Origin: Pseudomonas rhizosphaerae
GTDB lineage: Bacteria > Pseudomonadota > Gammaproteobacteria > Pseudomonadales > Pseudomonadaceae
NCBI RefSeq assembly: GCF_000761155.1
Contig: NZ_CP009533.1
Span: 62,001-126,000 of the forward strand
Length of the DNA: 64,000 bases
Reading direction: 5' to 3'
The position numbers and the translations under genes were made by a program. Each line of letters starts with the position of its first letter. Positions within the stretch are counted from its first letter, which is position 1. The notes under the pieces are model-generated. The model saw only the letters and a program-made list of their open reading frames with translations. It did not search any database and was not told the DNA's origin. This document shows, piece by piece, positions 1 to 8,207 of this stretch.

Positions 1-890
1 TTGGGCGCGATCCACAATACGATGAGCAGGAGCAGGGAGAAGATCAGCAGCCGGTATTCGGCGAAATCCGAGAGCAGTTCCGGTACCAGCACGATCAACA
101 CTGCGCCGATCAGCGGCCCGAACAGCATGCCACTGCCGCCCACGATCACGGCCAGAACGAACAGGATGGATTGGGAGAAGGGAAAGGATTCCGGGTTGAT
201 GAACATCAGCAATGGCGCGAGCAAACCGCCTGCCAGCCCGGTCAGCGCTGCGGACAATGCGAACGCCAGGGTCTTGCTGATCACCGGATTGAAGCCCAGC
301 GAGCGTGCCGCGATTTCCGAGGTTTTCACCGCACGCATGGCCTTGCCCCAGCCGCTCTGGCTCAGGCGCCGATAGAACAGCAGCGCGCCGATCATCAGCG
401 CGCCGGCCAGCAGGGCGAGCAGGATCGCCGGATCCAGGCCGGCGAACTCCGGTAGCGGGATACCCATCAAGCCGTTGGAGCCTCCGGTCACGTCCCGCCA
501 TTCGATCAAGCCGTGATGCACCACGAACGCAAAGGCGATGGTGATCATCGCCAGGTAAGGGCCGCTGACCCGAAGCGCGGGAATCGCCAGCAGCGCGCCA
601 ATCAGACCCGCCACCGCACCGGCCATTGGCAGGGCCAGCCACAGCGTCCATCCGGCCATGCTCAAGAGTGCCGATACATAGGCGCCTATCGCGTAGAACG
701 CGATATGCCCGAAGGAAATCTGTCCGCTCAGGCCGATCAGGATATTGAGGCCGACGCCGACCACCGCCGCCAGGGCGCAGAGGGTGAAAACCAGTAACGA
801 ATAGCTGTCGAGCGTGAACGCCATGACGCCGCAGACCACAGCGAGCAAGGCGATGAACGCTGGGGCGACCAGGGTTTTGAGGTTGTTCAT
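1..890 (-). CDS. livM: Branched-chain amino acid ABC transporter permease, LivM-like (partial, C-terminus off window)
   Basis: About 296 codons are visible, starting at the ATG at 890 and running off the left edge. The protein is an inner-membrane permease of the hydrophobic amino-acid (HAAT) ABC family. It has about eight hydrophobic segments, the family motif GLSGQISFGHIAFYAIGAY near residues 53-71, and an EAA-type cytoplasmic loop (GWGKAMRAVKTSEIAARSLG) near residue 185 that would contact the ATPase. The start overlaps the stop of the livH-like gene by 4 bases (ATGA), so the two are translationally coupled. Some relatives carry a fused ATPase domain at the C-terminus; that part is not in view. 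Substrate is inferred from family only and could be another amino acid, amide or urea. Confidence 0.9.
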   Translation of the reverse strand, partial: MNNLKTLVAPAFIALLAVVCGVMAFTLDSYSLLVFTLCALAAVVGVGLNILIGLSGQISFGHIAFYAIGAYVSALLSMAGWTLWLALPMAGAVAGLIGALLAIPALRVSGPYLAMITIAFAFVVHHGLIEWRDVTGGSNGLMGIPLPEFAGLDPAILLALLAGALMIGALLFYRRLSQSGWGKAMRAVKTSEIAARSLGFNPVISKTLAFALSAALTGLAGGLLAPLLMFINPESFPFSQSILFVLAVIVGGSGMLFGPLIGAVLIVLVPELLSDFAEYRLLIFSLLLLIVLWIAP

Positions 891-1756
891 ACTTTCACCA
901 ATACCCGGCTGCCGAACAGGCCGTTAGGACGAATCGCCAGCGCCAGAATGACCAGCGCAAACGTGAATATCTGGGTGAATGCAGAGCCGAAGTACAGGGT
1001 GATCAACGCCTCAGCCAAGCCGAACAGCAATCCGGCGGCGAACACACCGCCCGCGCTGCCGATGCCTCCGAGAATCGCCACCGCAAAGGCTTTCAATCCG
1101 AACAACATGCCCATTTCCGCATTGACGCTGAACAGTGGCGCAATCAACAGGCCCGCCACCGCCGCGAAGACGGTCGACAACGCAAAGGCGATGGCGACCA
1201 CACGATTGACGTTGATGCCCATCAGCATCGCGGCGCGCGGATTTTGCACGCAGGCTTCCAGTACCTTGCCCAGTCGGGTGTAACGCCGCACCAGATACAG
1301 CGCCAGGGCGACGGCCGCGCCTGCCAGTGGAATCAACAACTGCAGGGCGCTGATGTGGCTGCCGAACAGCTCGACATTCAGGTTCACCAAGTGGCTCTCG
1401 AACTGCCGAGGTTCCTTGCCGAAGGTAAACAGCGCAAGATTGTCCACCAGAATCCCGCCCGCCACCGTTGCCATCAGCCAGGCCTGCGAACCACGGCTGT
1501 GGAAGGGCCGCACCAGGTAGCGCTCGATCGCCAAGCCATACACGGCACAGAGGATCAGTGTCAGTGGCACGCCCAGCCACAGTGGCCAGCCCCAATTGAT
1601 GCAAAACAGGTAGCCGAGCACCGCACCGACCATCATGGCGCTGCCCTGGGCAAAGTTGACGGTGCGCGATACGACGTAGGTGAGGTGAAAACCCAATGCC
1701 AGCAAGGCGTACATGCTGCCCAGGCCGAGCCCGGTGATAACGGCGGCGGTGAACAT
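887..1756 (-). CDS. livH: Branched-chain amino acid ABC transporter permease, LivH-like
   Basis: A 289-residue polytopic inner-membrane protein, the normal length for LivH-type permeases. The N-terminal motif RTVNFAQGSAMMVGAVLGY near residue 31 and the EAA-like loop GKVLEACVQNPRAAMLMGI near residue 163 are typical. It would pair with the LivM-like subunit to form the membrane channel of the importer. It lies 3 bases downstream of the binding-protein gene on the same strand and overlaps the permease gene after it, so all three form one operon. The substrate cannot be told from the permease. Confidence 0.93.
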   Translation of the reverse strand: MFTAAVITGLGLGSMYALLALGFHLTYVVSRTVNFAQGSAMMVGAVLGYLFCINWGWPLWLGVPLTLILCAVYGLAIERYLVRPFHSRGSQAWLMATVAGGILVDNLALFTFGKEPRQFESHLVNLNVELFGSHISALQLLIPLAGAAVALALYLVRRYTRLGKVLEACVQNPRAAMLMGINVNRVVAIAFALSTVFAAVAGLLIAPLFSVNAEMGMLFGLKAFAVAILGGIGSAGGVFAAGLLFGLAEALITLYFGSAFTQIFTFALVILALAIRPNGLFGSRVLVKV

Positions 1757-1759
1757 CGC

Positions 1760-2953
1760 TTACTCCTGAGGCTTGAGCGGCACGATCTGGTCGTTGACGA
1801 AATGGGTGAAGATATAGTCGTCAGGGCCCAGGGCATCATGCTTGGATGGGCTGAACGGCTGCTTGTAGTGCTTGATCAAGCCGTCATAGTCCGTGACCGC
1901 ATAGAAACCGTCGCGCACGGCGGGGCCTTGCGTAGTGCCGGCCTTTTCGATGGCTTGAGCGGCGAGATGCAGCGCGTCGTACGCATTGGCGATGCCGACT
2001 GCCGGGGTGACGTCGGCCACGGTCTTGATCTGCGGGTAGGCCGTTTTCAATGCGGCCAGCAATGCATCGCCCTTGGCACCGTTGTGTTCCGTGAACACGT
2101 AGGTCTGAATGAAATGGACCTTGGACGCATTCGGCCCCGCCAGTTCGCCGAAACGACCACCCGCCGGCCCCCAGTGAGAAACCACAGGCACGTCCCAACC
2201 CATGCGGTCCAAGGATTTGACCACCTGAGCCGAAGGACCCACGTTGCCCACCATCAGCAGAGTGTCCGCACCGGCGTTTTTCAAGCGAGTCAGTTGCGGA
2301 ACCACATCCAGATCGCTGTCCTGAATGCGCTCGACACCGGCATTGGCCAGGCTGCGTTTTTCCAAGGCGCGTTTGAAACCTGCCTCGTTGGATTCGCCCC
2401 AGGGATTATTGATGAGGATCATGCCCGGCTTTTTCATGCCGTTGTCGACCCCGTATTGCACCAGGGCCTCGTCCACCAGCTCATCGACGGCAGAGACCCG
2501 GAACACGTAGTTGTCTGTCGCACCGTTTTCGGTGATTTTCGTACCCGCGGCCCAGATGCCCATGAACGGTACTTTCAGCTGATTGGCCAGCGGAACGATA
2601 GCCAGGGAAACTGGCGTGTCCAGGCCGCCGAACAGCACGGTGACCTTCTCGCGCTGGACCAGCTCGCGCGCGGCGAGCATCCCCTTGGACGGGTTGCTTT
2701 CATCATCTCGACGCACCAGCTCCAACTGACGGCCAAGCACGCCGCCGCTGGCATTGACCTCATTGATGGCCATGGTCAGGCCGCGGGTCAAGGCTTCCCC
2801 GGATTTGGCCGATTGGCCCGAAAGGGCGGCTACCAAACCGACTTTGATCGGCGGTTCGACCGCTTGCGCGCCATGGATCATCGCCAGGTTGAGCGTGGCT
2901 GCCGCAGCCACGGGGAACAGCAGACGTTGCAGGTTTGGAAGCCAGGTGGCCAT
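1760..2953 (-). CDS. Periplasmic substrate-binding protein of a branched-chain amino-acid-type ABC transporter
   Basis: A 397-residue type I periplasmic binding protein (Peripla_BP_6/LivK-like). A Sec signal peptide covers about residues 1-31 and ends in HGAQA. The mature part begins PIKVGLVAALSGQSAKSGEA, the usual first strand and ligand loop of this family, and later contains INEVNASGGVLGRQLELV. The start has an AGGAGA ribosome-binding site 8 bases upstream. It is the first gene of the operon with both permeases, as expected for an importer in which the binding protein is needed in excess. Ligand is unknown; the family covers leucine/isoleucine/valine, short amides, urea and aromatic compounds. 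Two copies of a 10-base palindrome lie immediately upstream. Confidence 0.93.
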   Translation of the reverse strand: MATWLPNLQRLLFPVAAAATLNLAMIHGAQAVEPPIKVGLVAALSGQSAKSGEALTRGLTMAINEVNASGGVLGRQLELVRRDDESNPSKGMLAARELVQREKVTVLFGGLDTPVSLAIVPLANQLKVPFMGIWAAGTKITENGATDNYVFRVSAVDELVDEALVQYGVDNGMKKPGMILINNPWGESNEAGFKRALEKRSLANAGVERIQDSDLDVVPQLTRLKNAGADTLLMVGNVGPSAQVVKSLDRMGWDVPVVSHWGPAGGRFGELAGPNASKVHFIQTYVFTEHNGAKGDALLAALKTAYPQIKTVADVTPAVGIANAYDALHLAAQAIEKAGTTQGPAVRDGFYAVTDYDGLIKHYKQPFSPSKHDALGPDDYIFTHFVNDQIVPLKPQE

Positions 2954-2967
2954 GGTTTACTCTCCTG

Positions 2968-2999
2968 ATTGCTAGCATTTGCATATTTATTGCTAGCAA
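2968..2999. promoter_or_regulatory. Tandem palindromic sites TTGCTAGCAW, candidate operator of the importer operon
   Basis: TTGCTAGCAT (2969-2978) and the perfect palindrome TTGCTAGCAA (2990-2999) are repeated 21 bases apart, two helical turns. They lie just upstream of the ribosome-binding site of the binding-protein gene. Spacing and symmetry suggest a dimeric regulator bound side by side on one DNA face. The regulator is not identified. Confidence 0.45.
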
Positions 3000-3138
3000 G
3001 TAGGATGCCAGTCGTTAGATCCACAAAAATGGCTGATATGTCCCTAAATACCGCAGTCTGCGCGCCAAAATAAAGCGTTTCGCACCAAGCGGATGCATCC
3101 GCCATCAGCGGGCTTCCCACGATTCAGGAGTTATGACG

Positions 3139-3537
3139 ATGATCGACATGAACAAAGACGTACAGATTGTTAGCAGTTTCCTCGAAGCCTCGATGGCCCC
3201 GGATCCGGTCCGCGCCGCGACGTTCATGAGCGAGGATGTGCAGATCACCTTTACCGGCGGACGGGTGATGCCCGATCCCCAGGCAATCACTGCGTTCAAC
3301 GGTTCACGTTATGCGTGGGTCAAGAAGGCCCTGGGTGATTTCGACTGGATGGATCGTGGCGATCACACCGTGGTGTATTCAAACGGAACGCTTTATGGCG
3401 AATGGGCTGATGGCCGCAGTTTCTCGGGCAACCGTTATCTGGATCGGTTCGAGGTGCGTAATGGCAAGATAGTCCGTATGGACGTCTGGAATGACAGTGC
3501 CGAATGGCTGCTGACGCCAGAAATTGCCAAGGCCTGA
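3139..3537 (+). CDS. NTF2-like / SnoaL-like small protein
   Basis: A 132-residue protein of the cystatin-like alpha+beta barrel (NTF2/SnoaL) type. An N-terminal helical region (VQIVSSFLEASMAPDPVRAATFMSED) leads into strands, ending in the family-like RFEVRNGKIVRMDVWND. The fold is used by isomerases, hydrolases, dehydratases and non-catalytic binding proteins, so activity cannot be assigned. The ATG at 3133 lies only 2 bases from the AGGAG at 3126-3130. The ATG at 3139 has a good 8-base spacing and was chosen; 3145 is also possible. It is divergent from the ABC importer, with about 185 bases between the starts, so the two could share a control region. Confidence 0.8.
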   Translation: MIDMNKDVQIVSSFLEASMAPDPVRAATFMSEDVQITFTGGRVMPDPQAITAFNGSRYAWVKKALGDFDWMDRGDHTVVYSNGTLYGEWADGRSFSGNRYLDRFEVRNGKIVRMDVWNDSAEWLLTPEIAKA

Positions 3538-3592
3538 AAAACGACCTGGCAAACTTCCGGCCCGGGTTTCAGCCACCCGTACCTGCGTGCAA

Positions 3593-3618
3593 AGCGAGCC
3601 GTTGCGTTCCGGCTCGCT
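3593..3618 (+). terminator. Hairpin after the NTF2-like gene, possible terminator
   Basis: AGCGAGCC pairs with GGCTCGCT around a 10-base loop, followed by a T-rich but interrupted tail (CGTTCTTTT). A C/T-rich stretch without coding signal follows to 3758. Confidence 0.4.
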
Positions 3619-3758
3619 AACCCGTTCTTTTGCCAAAAAAACGCGCAGCAGAAACCCTGTAAGAAAAATCTGAAATTCCCTCCTTCACCTATCATCCCAC
3701 CCCACCCCCTGCCAATCTCCCGTATCCCCCTTACCAAACCCCCAAGCCGGAGAGCCGC

Positions 3759-4577
3759 ATGGACGTCGCCTTGTGCACCATCAACAACACCGTTTACGAC
3801 ATCGCCGGATTCGAGGCGCTGAGCCCCAAGTGCATTGGCGTCATGCGGCGCAATCTGTTGTGTCCGCGCTGCATGGGGCCGGGGTTCTATCGCAAGGCGG
3901 CGCGCAGTGGCCAGGCTTCGTGTTTCGGTGCGCGGCCCCATGCCGAATTCTGCGACATGGGCGGCCCGCAGAGTGCGACGAATCGAGGGGACACCCTGGA
4001 TCAGGATGATGTGGTCAACCGGGGCGAGCGCATCGAGGTGGACTTCGCCTTTGGTGCGCCGCTGCATCATCACGCAGTGGAGGAGGGCGCAGGGGCTGCC
4101 TATGGCGTAGGTCGGCAGAGTGGCGGGCAAGCCGCACAAAGAACGCAGACCCGTCATCGTCGCCTTAGCACGTTGTTGAAGAACTTGATCCTGAGTGAGG
4201 ACTTCCGCCGCTCCGAGCAACTGATCTCAGTGGAAAGCGGGCTGTTCAAGGTCCGCGATTTCTTCGTGCCGTTCGCCCAGGCCGAGGTCGATGAGCTGGA
4301 GCGCATGCGCGGTTATTGGGGCTTGATCTCCGATGCGGCGCAGTCGGGCGACCAGCCGCCGAGCCTGTGGCTCAACACCGGTGGGCGGCAGGACCTGAGC
4401 GTGGTGGTCGACAGTTCGCTGGTCGATGATTTTACCCAGCGCTTTCCCATCCATGAGCTCGAGGACCTGGCCGGCGCCTACGTTTTGGTGTTCGGATGCG
4501 TGCGTGTGTCGAAGAATGCCAAGAAGTACATCGCGGTCCACGATATCTCGCGTATAACGCTCAACAAGACGCCTTGA
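3759..4577 (+). CDS. Uncharacterised Cys/His-rich protein, possible zinc-binding N-terminal domain
   Basis: A 272-residue soluble protein that I cannot assign to a known function. The first 70 residues carry LLCPRC, then SGQASCFG, then ARPHAEFCDMG. This C-x2-C ... C ... H-x3-C arrangement looks like a metal site and loosely resembles the N-terminal zinc region of CoiA-like proteins. Residues 100-140 are low complexity (HHH, GAGAAYGVGRQSGGQAAQ), probably a linker. The C-terminal half is ordered and ends in YIAVHDISRITLNKTP. No signal peptide or membrane segment is seen. A GGAGAG ribosome-binding site precedes the ATG. Real coding sequence is supported by codon use, a good ribosome site and a tight downstream neighbour. 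Confidence 0.7.
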   Translation: MDVALCTINNTVYDIAGFEALSPKCIGVMRRNLLCPRCMGPGFYRKAARSGQASCFGARPHAEFCDMGGPQSATNRGDTLDQDDVVNRGERIEVDFAFGAPLHHHAVEEGAGAAYGVGRQSGGQAAQRTQTRHRRLSTLLKNLILSEDFRRSEQLISVESGLFKVRDFFVPFAQAEVDELERMRGYWGLISDAAQSGDQPPSLWLNTGGRQDLSVVVDSSLVDDFTQRFPIHELEDLAGAYVLVFGCVRVSKNAKKYIAVHDISRITLNKTP

Positions 4578-4581
4578 TATC

Positions 4582-4605
4582 GCGCCGGGGCTTAACGCCC
4601 GGCGC
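4582..4605 (+). terminator. GC-rich hairpin between the Cys/His-rich gene and the PAP2-like gene
   Basis: GCGCCGGG pairs perfectly with CCCGGCGC around an 8-base loop, with no T-run after it. It may be a weak terminator, an mRNA-stabilising stem or a processing site. The next gene starts 28 bases on. Confidence 0.35.
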
Positions 4606-4633
4606 AGTGGGTTCGATTGTGAAGGAGTGATGC

Positions 4634-5242
4634 ATGTTGTTGGAGTACGGCGCTATCACCGTGATGTTTCCCATCGCGCTGGTGATTGCGGGTTGGTTGT
4701 GGCTGAGCGGCGCTCGCGCCGCGTGTGCGATGTGGTTGCTCACGGTGCTGTGCACTTACGCCCTGGTAGGCGCCAGCAAGATTCTGTTCAAGGGGTGGGG
4801 CATCGGCTTGCCGTCGTTGAACATTGCGGTGTTCAGTGGCCACGCGATGAATGCGTGTCTGATGGTGCCGGTGCTTGCCAGCGTGCTGGCGCGACAGATA
4901 CATCCTTACCTGCGCTGGCCGGCGGCGTTGGCGGGCCTGGGCTTTGGCGTGTGGTTTGCGGCGACGCTGGTGGGCAACGTGATCCATCCGATGGCCGAGG
5001 CGGTCATGGGCGCGCTGATTGGCGGGAGTGCCTCGCTGGCTTTTCTTCTGGTGTTGGAGCGTTGGAACCTGCGGCGTCTCGGGCCGACTGCCCTGGTGTC
5101 GGGCCTGATGCTGATCACGCTCGCGGGGACTGCGCCTAAATTCACTGCCGAGCATTGGCTCGATCAAGTCGCCACGTCATTGTCCGGGGCGACCAAGCCG
5201 TTTCGCCATGCGGATTTGAAGCGCGAATCGTCGACGCTGTGA
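4634..5242 (+). CDS. PAP2-like membrane protein with altered catalytic motifs
   Basis: A 202-residue protein with about six hydrophobic segments. It resembles the PAP2 phosphatase fold: a lysine-bearing loop (KILFKGWGIGLP), a central FSGHAM in place of PSGH, and a final loop NVIHPMAEAVMG in place of SRxxxxxHxxxD. The central His and final His are kept. The arginines of motifs 1 and 3 are replaced by Leu, and the last Asp by Glu, so ordinary phosphatase activity is doubtful. GAAGGAG at 4621-4627 supports the ATG at 4634. A lipid-phosphate-binding or divergent enzymatic role is possible; the assignment is by motif pattern only. Confidence 0.72.
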   Translation: MLLEYGAITVMFPIALVIAGWLWLSGARAACAMWLLTVLCTYALVGASKILFKGWGIGLPSLNIAVFSGHAMNACLMVPVLASVLARQIHPYLRWPAALAGLGFGVWFAATLVGNVIHPMAEAVMGALIGGSASLAFLLVLERWNLRRLGPTALVSGLMLITLAGTAPKFTAEHWLDQVATSLSGATKPFRHADLKRESSTL

Positions 5243-5265
5243 ATCGCGTCGGGTAATGAGGCAGG

Positions 5266-5287
5266 AAGCGGCGCGCGTGCGCCGCTT
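5266..5287. terminator. Hairpin between converging genes
   Basis: AAGCGGCGC pairs with GCGCCGCTT around a GCGT loop, a 9-bp perfect stem. It lies between the stops of the PAP2-like gene (plus) and the YdcH-like gene (minus) and could stop transcription both ways, although neither side has a long T-run. Confidence 0.5.
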
Positions 5288-5299
5288 GCCATGGTCAAT

Positions 5300-5524
5300 C
5301 TAGCCCAACTGCTGGACGATCTTGTCCTTGATCAGCAGGCGTTTTTCCTTGAGTTTCTTGACCTCGTCGTCCGCCGCGGCGCGGTCTTCGGCCTTGACCA
5401 CGTCGGCGTCGCTGACATGGTATTCAGTGAGTAGCTGGCTGAGTCGATCGTCGCTCTTGGCGCGGTTTTCGACCTCTTCCTTGCTCAGTTTCAGGTCAGC
5501 GAACAAATTGTGCTTTACCGGCAT
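5300..5524 (-). CDS. YdcH/DUF465-family small protein
   Basis: A 74-residue, highly charged, mostly helical protein beginning MPVKHNLFADLKLSKEEVE. The C-terminal heptad-like stretch DEVKKLKEKRLLIKDKIVQQL matches the DUF465 (YdcH) pattern, in which the last helix packs with a partner. No enzyme motif is present and function is unknown in the family. It faces the PAP2-like gene across a GC-rich hairpin and is divergent from rnd. Confidence 0.85.
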   Translation of the reverse strand: MPVKHNLFADLKLSKEEVENRAKSDDRLSQLLTEYHVSDADVVKAEDRAAADDEVKKLKEKRLLIKDKIVQQLG

Positions 5525-5696
5525 CTCGACACCTTTGGGTAGGGTGGACAGAATGGCGGGCCATCGAAAACGACCCCATGCCTAGGTTCGACCCACAGCA
5601 AGGGGCGGATCGTTCAATGCGTGTGCCTGCACTGGGTGCTCTCCGGATTAACGACCGCAGGCATGGATGGATGTCCCCGTGGAAGCAGGGCCGATA

Positions 5697-5709
5697 TATA
5701 CTGCGCGCC
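5697..5709 (+). promoter_or_regulatory. Putative rnd promoter -10 with GC-rich discriminator
   Basis: TATACT followed by GCGCGCC lies 21 bases before the GTG start of rnd. The same 13 bases occur before tcdA at 10926-10938. No clear -35 is visible. Confidence 0.5.
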
Positions 5710-5729
5710 ATTCTTCGTGGGAGAGCCTT

Positions 5730-6863
5730 GTGGCCATCGATATTCACTGGATTCGCGACGATGCCAGCCTAGCTGAGCATTGCGCCCACTGGCAGCGCCT
5801 GCCGTACGTCGCCCTCGACACCGAATTCATGCGGGTCGACACCTTCTACCCGATTGCCGGGCTGTTGCAGATCGGTGACGGCGCCAGCGCCTTTCTGATC
5901 GACCCTTTGTCGATCACCCAATGGCAACCGCTGACGCAGTTGCTGGAAAACCCTGCGGTGATCAAGGTGCTGCACGCCTGCAGCGAAGATCTGGAAGTGT
6001 TGCTCCGGCTGACCGGCAGCCTGCCGGCGCCGCTGTTCGACACTCAACTGGCGGCGGCGTACCTCAACCTGGGGTTCTCCATGGGTTACTCGCGTCTGGT
6101 GCAGGAAGTGCTGGGCATCGAGTTGCCCAAGGGCGAGACCCGTTCGGACTGGCTGCAGCGCCCGTTGTCCGAGACCCAGGTCAGCTATGCCGCCGAAGAT
6201 GCCGTGCACCTGGCCGAAGTGTTCGAAAAGCTGCGCCCGCAGTTGTCGGAAGACAAGTATGCGTGGGTGCTGGAAGACGGCGCCGAATTGGTTGCCCAGC
6301 TGCGCCGAGAAGTGAACCCGGACGAGTTGTACCGCGACGCCAAGCTGGCCTGGAAGCTGTCCCGCGCGCAATTGGCGGTGATGCGCGAGTTGTGCGCCTG
6401 GCGCGAGCGAGAGGCGCGTGCGCGCGACCTGCCACGCAACCGCATCGTGCGTGAGCAGTCGCTGTGGCCGCTGGCCAAGCTGCAGCCGGACAACCTGCAG
6501 ACCCTGGCCAAGATCGAAGACATGCATCCACGCACCGTTCGCCAGGATGGCGAGCAGATTCTGGAGTTGATCAAGACCGGCGCCAGCGTCCCGCCCGAGC
6601 AGTGGCCGGCGGCGCTGCCCGAGCCTCTGCCCATTGAAAGCTCGGCGGTGCTCAAGCAGTTGCGCGCCATCGGCCAGCGTGAGGCCGAGCGCCTGAACAT
6701 GGCGCCTGAGCTGATGCTGCGCAAGAAAACCCTCGAAGCGTTGCTCAAGACCGGCTACCCCGATGGCCCCTATCAATTGCCCGATTCGCTGCGTGGATGG
6801 CGACGCGAGCGCATGGGGCAGGCCTTGCTCGACAGCCTGGCCACCGCTGGAGACCAGCCATGA
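5730..6863 (+). CDS. rnd: Ribonuclease D
   Basis: A 377-residue 3'-5' exoribonuclease of the DEDD superfamily that trims tRNA and other stable RNA ends. Exo I (ALDTEF, Asp30/Glu32), Exo II ([11 protein letters not shown]) and Exo III ([17 protein letters not shown]) are all present. A first HRDC domain covers about residues 210-290 ([20 protein letters not shown]) and a second C-terminal helical domain follows. The GTG at 5730 was chosen over an in-frame ATG at 5667 because GGGAGAG precedes it, the shorter form has the usual Pseudomonas length, and the -10 at 5697 would otherwise fall inside the gene. Its stop overlaps the next start. Confidence 0.95.
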   Translation: MAIDIHWIRDDASLAEHCAHWQRLPYVALDTEFMRVDTFYPIAGLLQIGDGASAFLIDPLSITQWQPLTQLLENPAVIKVLHACSEDLEVLLRLTGSLPAPLFDTQLAAAYLNLGFSMGYSRLVQEVLGIELPKGETRSDWLQRPLSETQVSYAAEDAVHLAEVFEKLRPQLSEDKYAWVLEDGAELVAQLRREVNPDELYRDAKLAWKLSRAQLAVMRELCAWREREARARDLPRNRIVREQSLWPLAKLQPDNLQTLAKIEDMHPRTVRQDGEQILELIKTGASVPPEQWPAALPEPLPIESSAVLKQLRAIGQREAERLNMAPELMLRKKTLEALLKTGYPDGPYQLPDSLRGWRRERMGQALLDSLATAGDQP

Positions 6864-7153
6864 AACGTATCTGCTCGATCTATCGCAGCCCGCGCAAGAG
6901 CGGGATGTACCTCTATGTGCTCAAGAGCGATGCGCTGGAACGCGTGCCCGAAGGCCTTCTGGGTGTGTTCGGCAAGCCTGTGCACGCTTTCGACCTGGTG
7001 CTCAGCCCGGAGCGCGCGCTGGCGCAGGAAGACATCCATCAGGTGCTGGAGCATCTGGATACCCAGGGCTACCATCTGCAGATGCCACCCGCCGAAGACG
7101 AGTACATCGAGCATCTTCCCGAAGAGCTGCTGCGCCGCAACGACCCCATCTGA
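6860..7153 (+). CDS. YcgL-domain protein
   Basis: A 97-residue protein beginning [20 protein letters not shown], the characteristic YcgL start, and ending [13 protein letters not shown]. YcgL is a small alpha/beta protein of unknown biochemical role, commonly found beside rnd in gamma-proteobacteria. The ATG at 6860 overlaps the rnd stop (ATGA), so translation is likely coupled. Upstream in-frame starts lie within rnd and have no ribosome site. Confidence 0.93.
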   Translation: MKRICSIYRSPRKSGMYLYVLKSDALERVPEGLLGVFGKPVHAFDLVLSPERALAQEDIHQVLEHLDTQGYHLQMPPAEDEYIEHLPEELLRRNDPI

Positions 7154-7218
7154 TCACCCGTATCCGCTGCCACCCTGCTGATACAGGGTCGGCCAGCTGT
7201 CTTGACCAAGGCCTCGCA

Positions 7219-8154
7219 ATGACCCGCGTTCTGATCGCCGAACACGATTACGCCGTTTACGCCAAGTTGCTCGGCGCAGCTGCTCCTCATTTGAATGTAC
7301 AGACCAGCGGCGATCCGGCCGAGCTGGCGCGGTTGGCGGCAGATTGCCCGGTGTGGCTCGGCCAGCCGGACCTTTTCGTCAACCTGTTGCGCACCGGCGC
7401 GACGCCGCAATGGGCACAGTCGACCTGGGCGGGCATAAAACCCCTGTTGAATGACAGTTTGCCTCAAAGCTATCGTCTGACCCGGGCCGTGGGCATCTTC
7501 GGTCAGGTCATGGCCGAGTACATGCTGACCTACATGCTGGGCCACGAGCGCGAAGTGCTGGCACGGCTGGTCAGCCAGGTCGAGCGCAAATGGGATCCGC
7601 GTCCCGGCTGTAGCCTCGCCGGGCGTAGCGTGCTGATTGTCGGCGTAGGCGAGATTGGCCAGGCGGTGGCGAAGTTCCTGCAACCCTTCGGTGTCACCCT
7701 CAATGGGGTGGCGAGCAGTGCAAGAACGCTGGCGCCTTTCACCGAAGTGGCACCGCTCGCTGAGCTCGGTCGCCTGGTGGAGCAGGCCGATTATGTCATC
7801 AACTTGCTGCCCGACACCCCACAGACCCACGATCTGTTCGACGCGGCGATGTTCAAGCGTTTCAAGCCCGAGGCGCTGTTCATCAACGCCGGACGCGGCG
7901 TGGCGGTGGTGGACGCCGATCTGGTGGAAGCGCTCAAGGAAGGGCACCTGGCCGGTGCGGTCATCGACGTCTGTCGGCAGGAGCCGCTGCCGGTCAGGCA
8001 TCCCTTCTGGACCGCCTGGGGCTTGCTGCTCACCGGCCACAGCGCAGCGCCGACCTCGCCAGCGGCCATGGTCGAGCTGTTCGTCGAGAACCTGCAAGCG
8101 TGGCAGGACGGCACGCCACTGCGCGGTGAAGTGGATTTCGCTCGCGGCTATTGA
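7219..8154 (+). CDS. D-2-hydroxyacid dehydrogenase (glyoxylate/hydroxypyruvate reductase-like)
   Basis: A 311-residue NAD(P)-dependent D-isomer-specific 2-hydroxyacid dehydrogenase. The Rossmann motif VLIVGVGEIGQAVAKFL lies near residue 137. The catalytic Arg is in INAGRG, the Glu in CRQEPLP and the His in TGHSAAP, so the active-site triad is complete. The substrate is probably glyoxylate, hydroxypyruvate or another small 2-oxoacid. The open frame extends 5' into rnd, but MTRVLIAEHD at 7219 is the plausible start; its ribosome site is weak (AAGG). It follows ycgL by 65 bases and may be in the same transcript. Confidence 0.88.
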   Translation: MTRVLIAEHDYAVYAKLLGAAAPHLNVQTSGDPAELARLAADCPVWLGQPDLFVNLLRTGATPQWAQSTWAGIKPLLNDSLPQSYRLTRAVGIFGQVMAEYMLTYMLGHEREVLARLVSQVERKWDPRPGCSLAGRSVLIVGVGEIGQAVAKFLQPFGVTLNGVASSARTLAPFTEVAPLAELGRLVEQADYVINLLPDTPQTHDLFDAAMFKRFKPEALFINAGRGVAVVDADLVEALKEGHLAGAVIDVCRQEPLPVRHPFWTAWGLLLTGHSAAPTSPAAMVELFVENLQAWQDGTPLRGEVDFARGY

Positions 8155-8174
8155 GTGACGGTGATTGAGGCAAA

Positions 8175-8200
8175 GGTCGGCGGCGGATGGCGCGCCGACC
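8175..8200. terminator. Hairpin between converging dehydrogenase and nitroreductase genes
   Basis: GGTCGGC pairs with GCCGACC around a 12-base loop; AAA precedes and CTT follows. It sits between two gene ends facing each other, so a bidirectional terminator is likely though its T-runs are short. Confidence 0.45.
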
Positions 8201-8207
8201 CTTCGGC

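Noticed and set aside
6763..7218. N-terminal extension of the hydroxyacid dehydrogenase
   Set aside because: It overlaps rnd and ycgL in another frame and has no homolog-like sequence.
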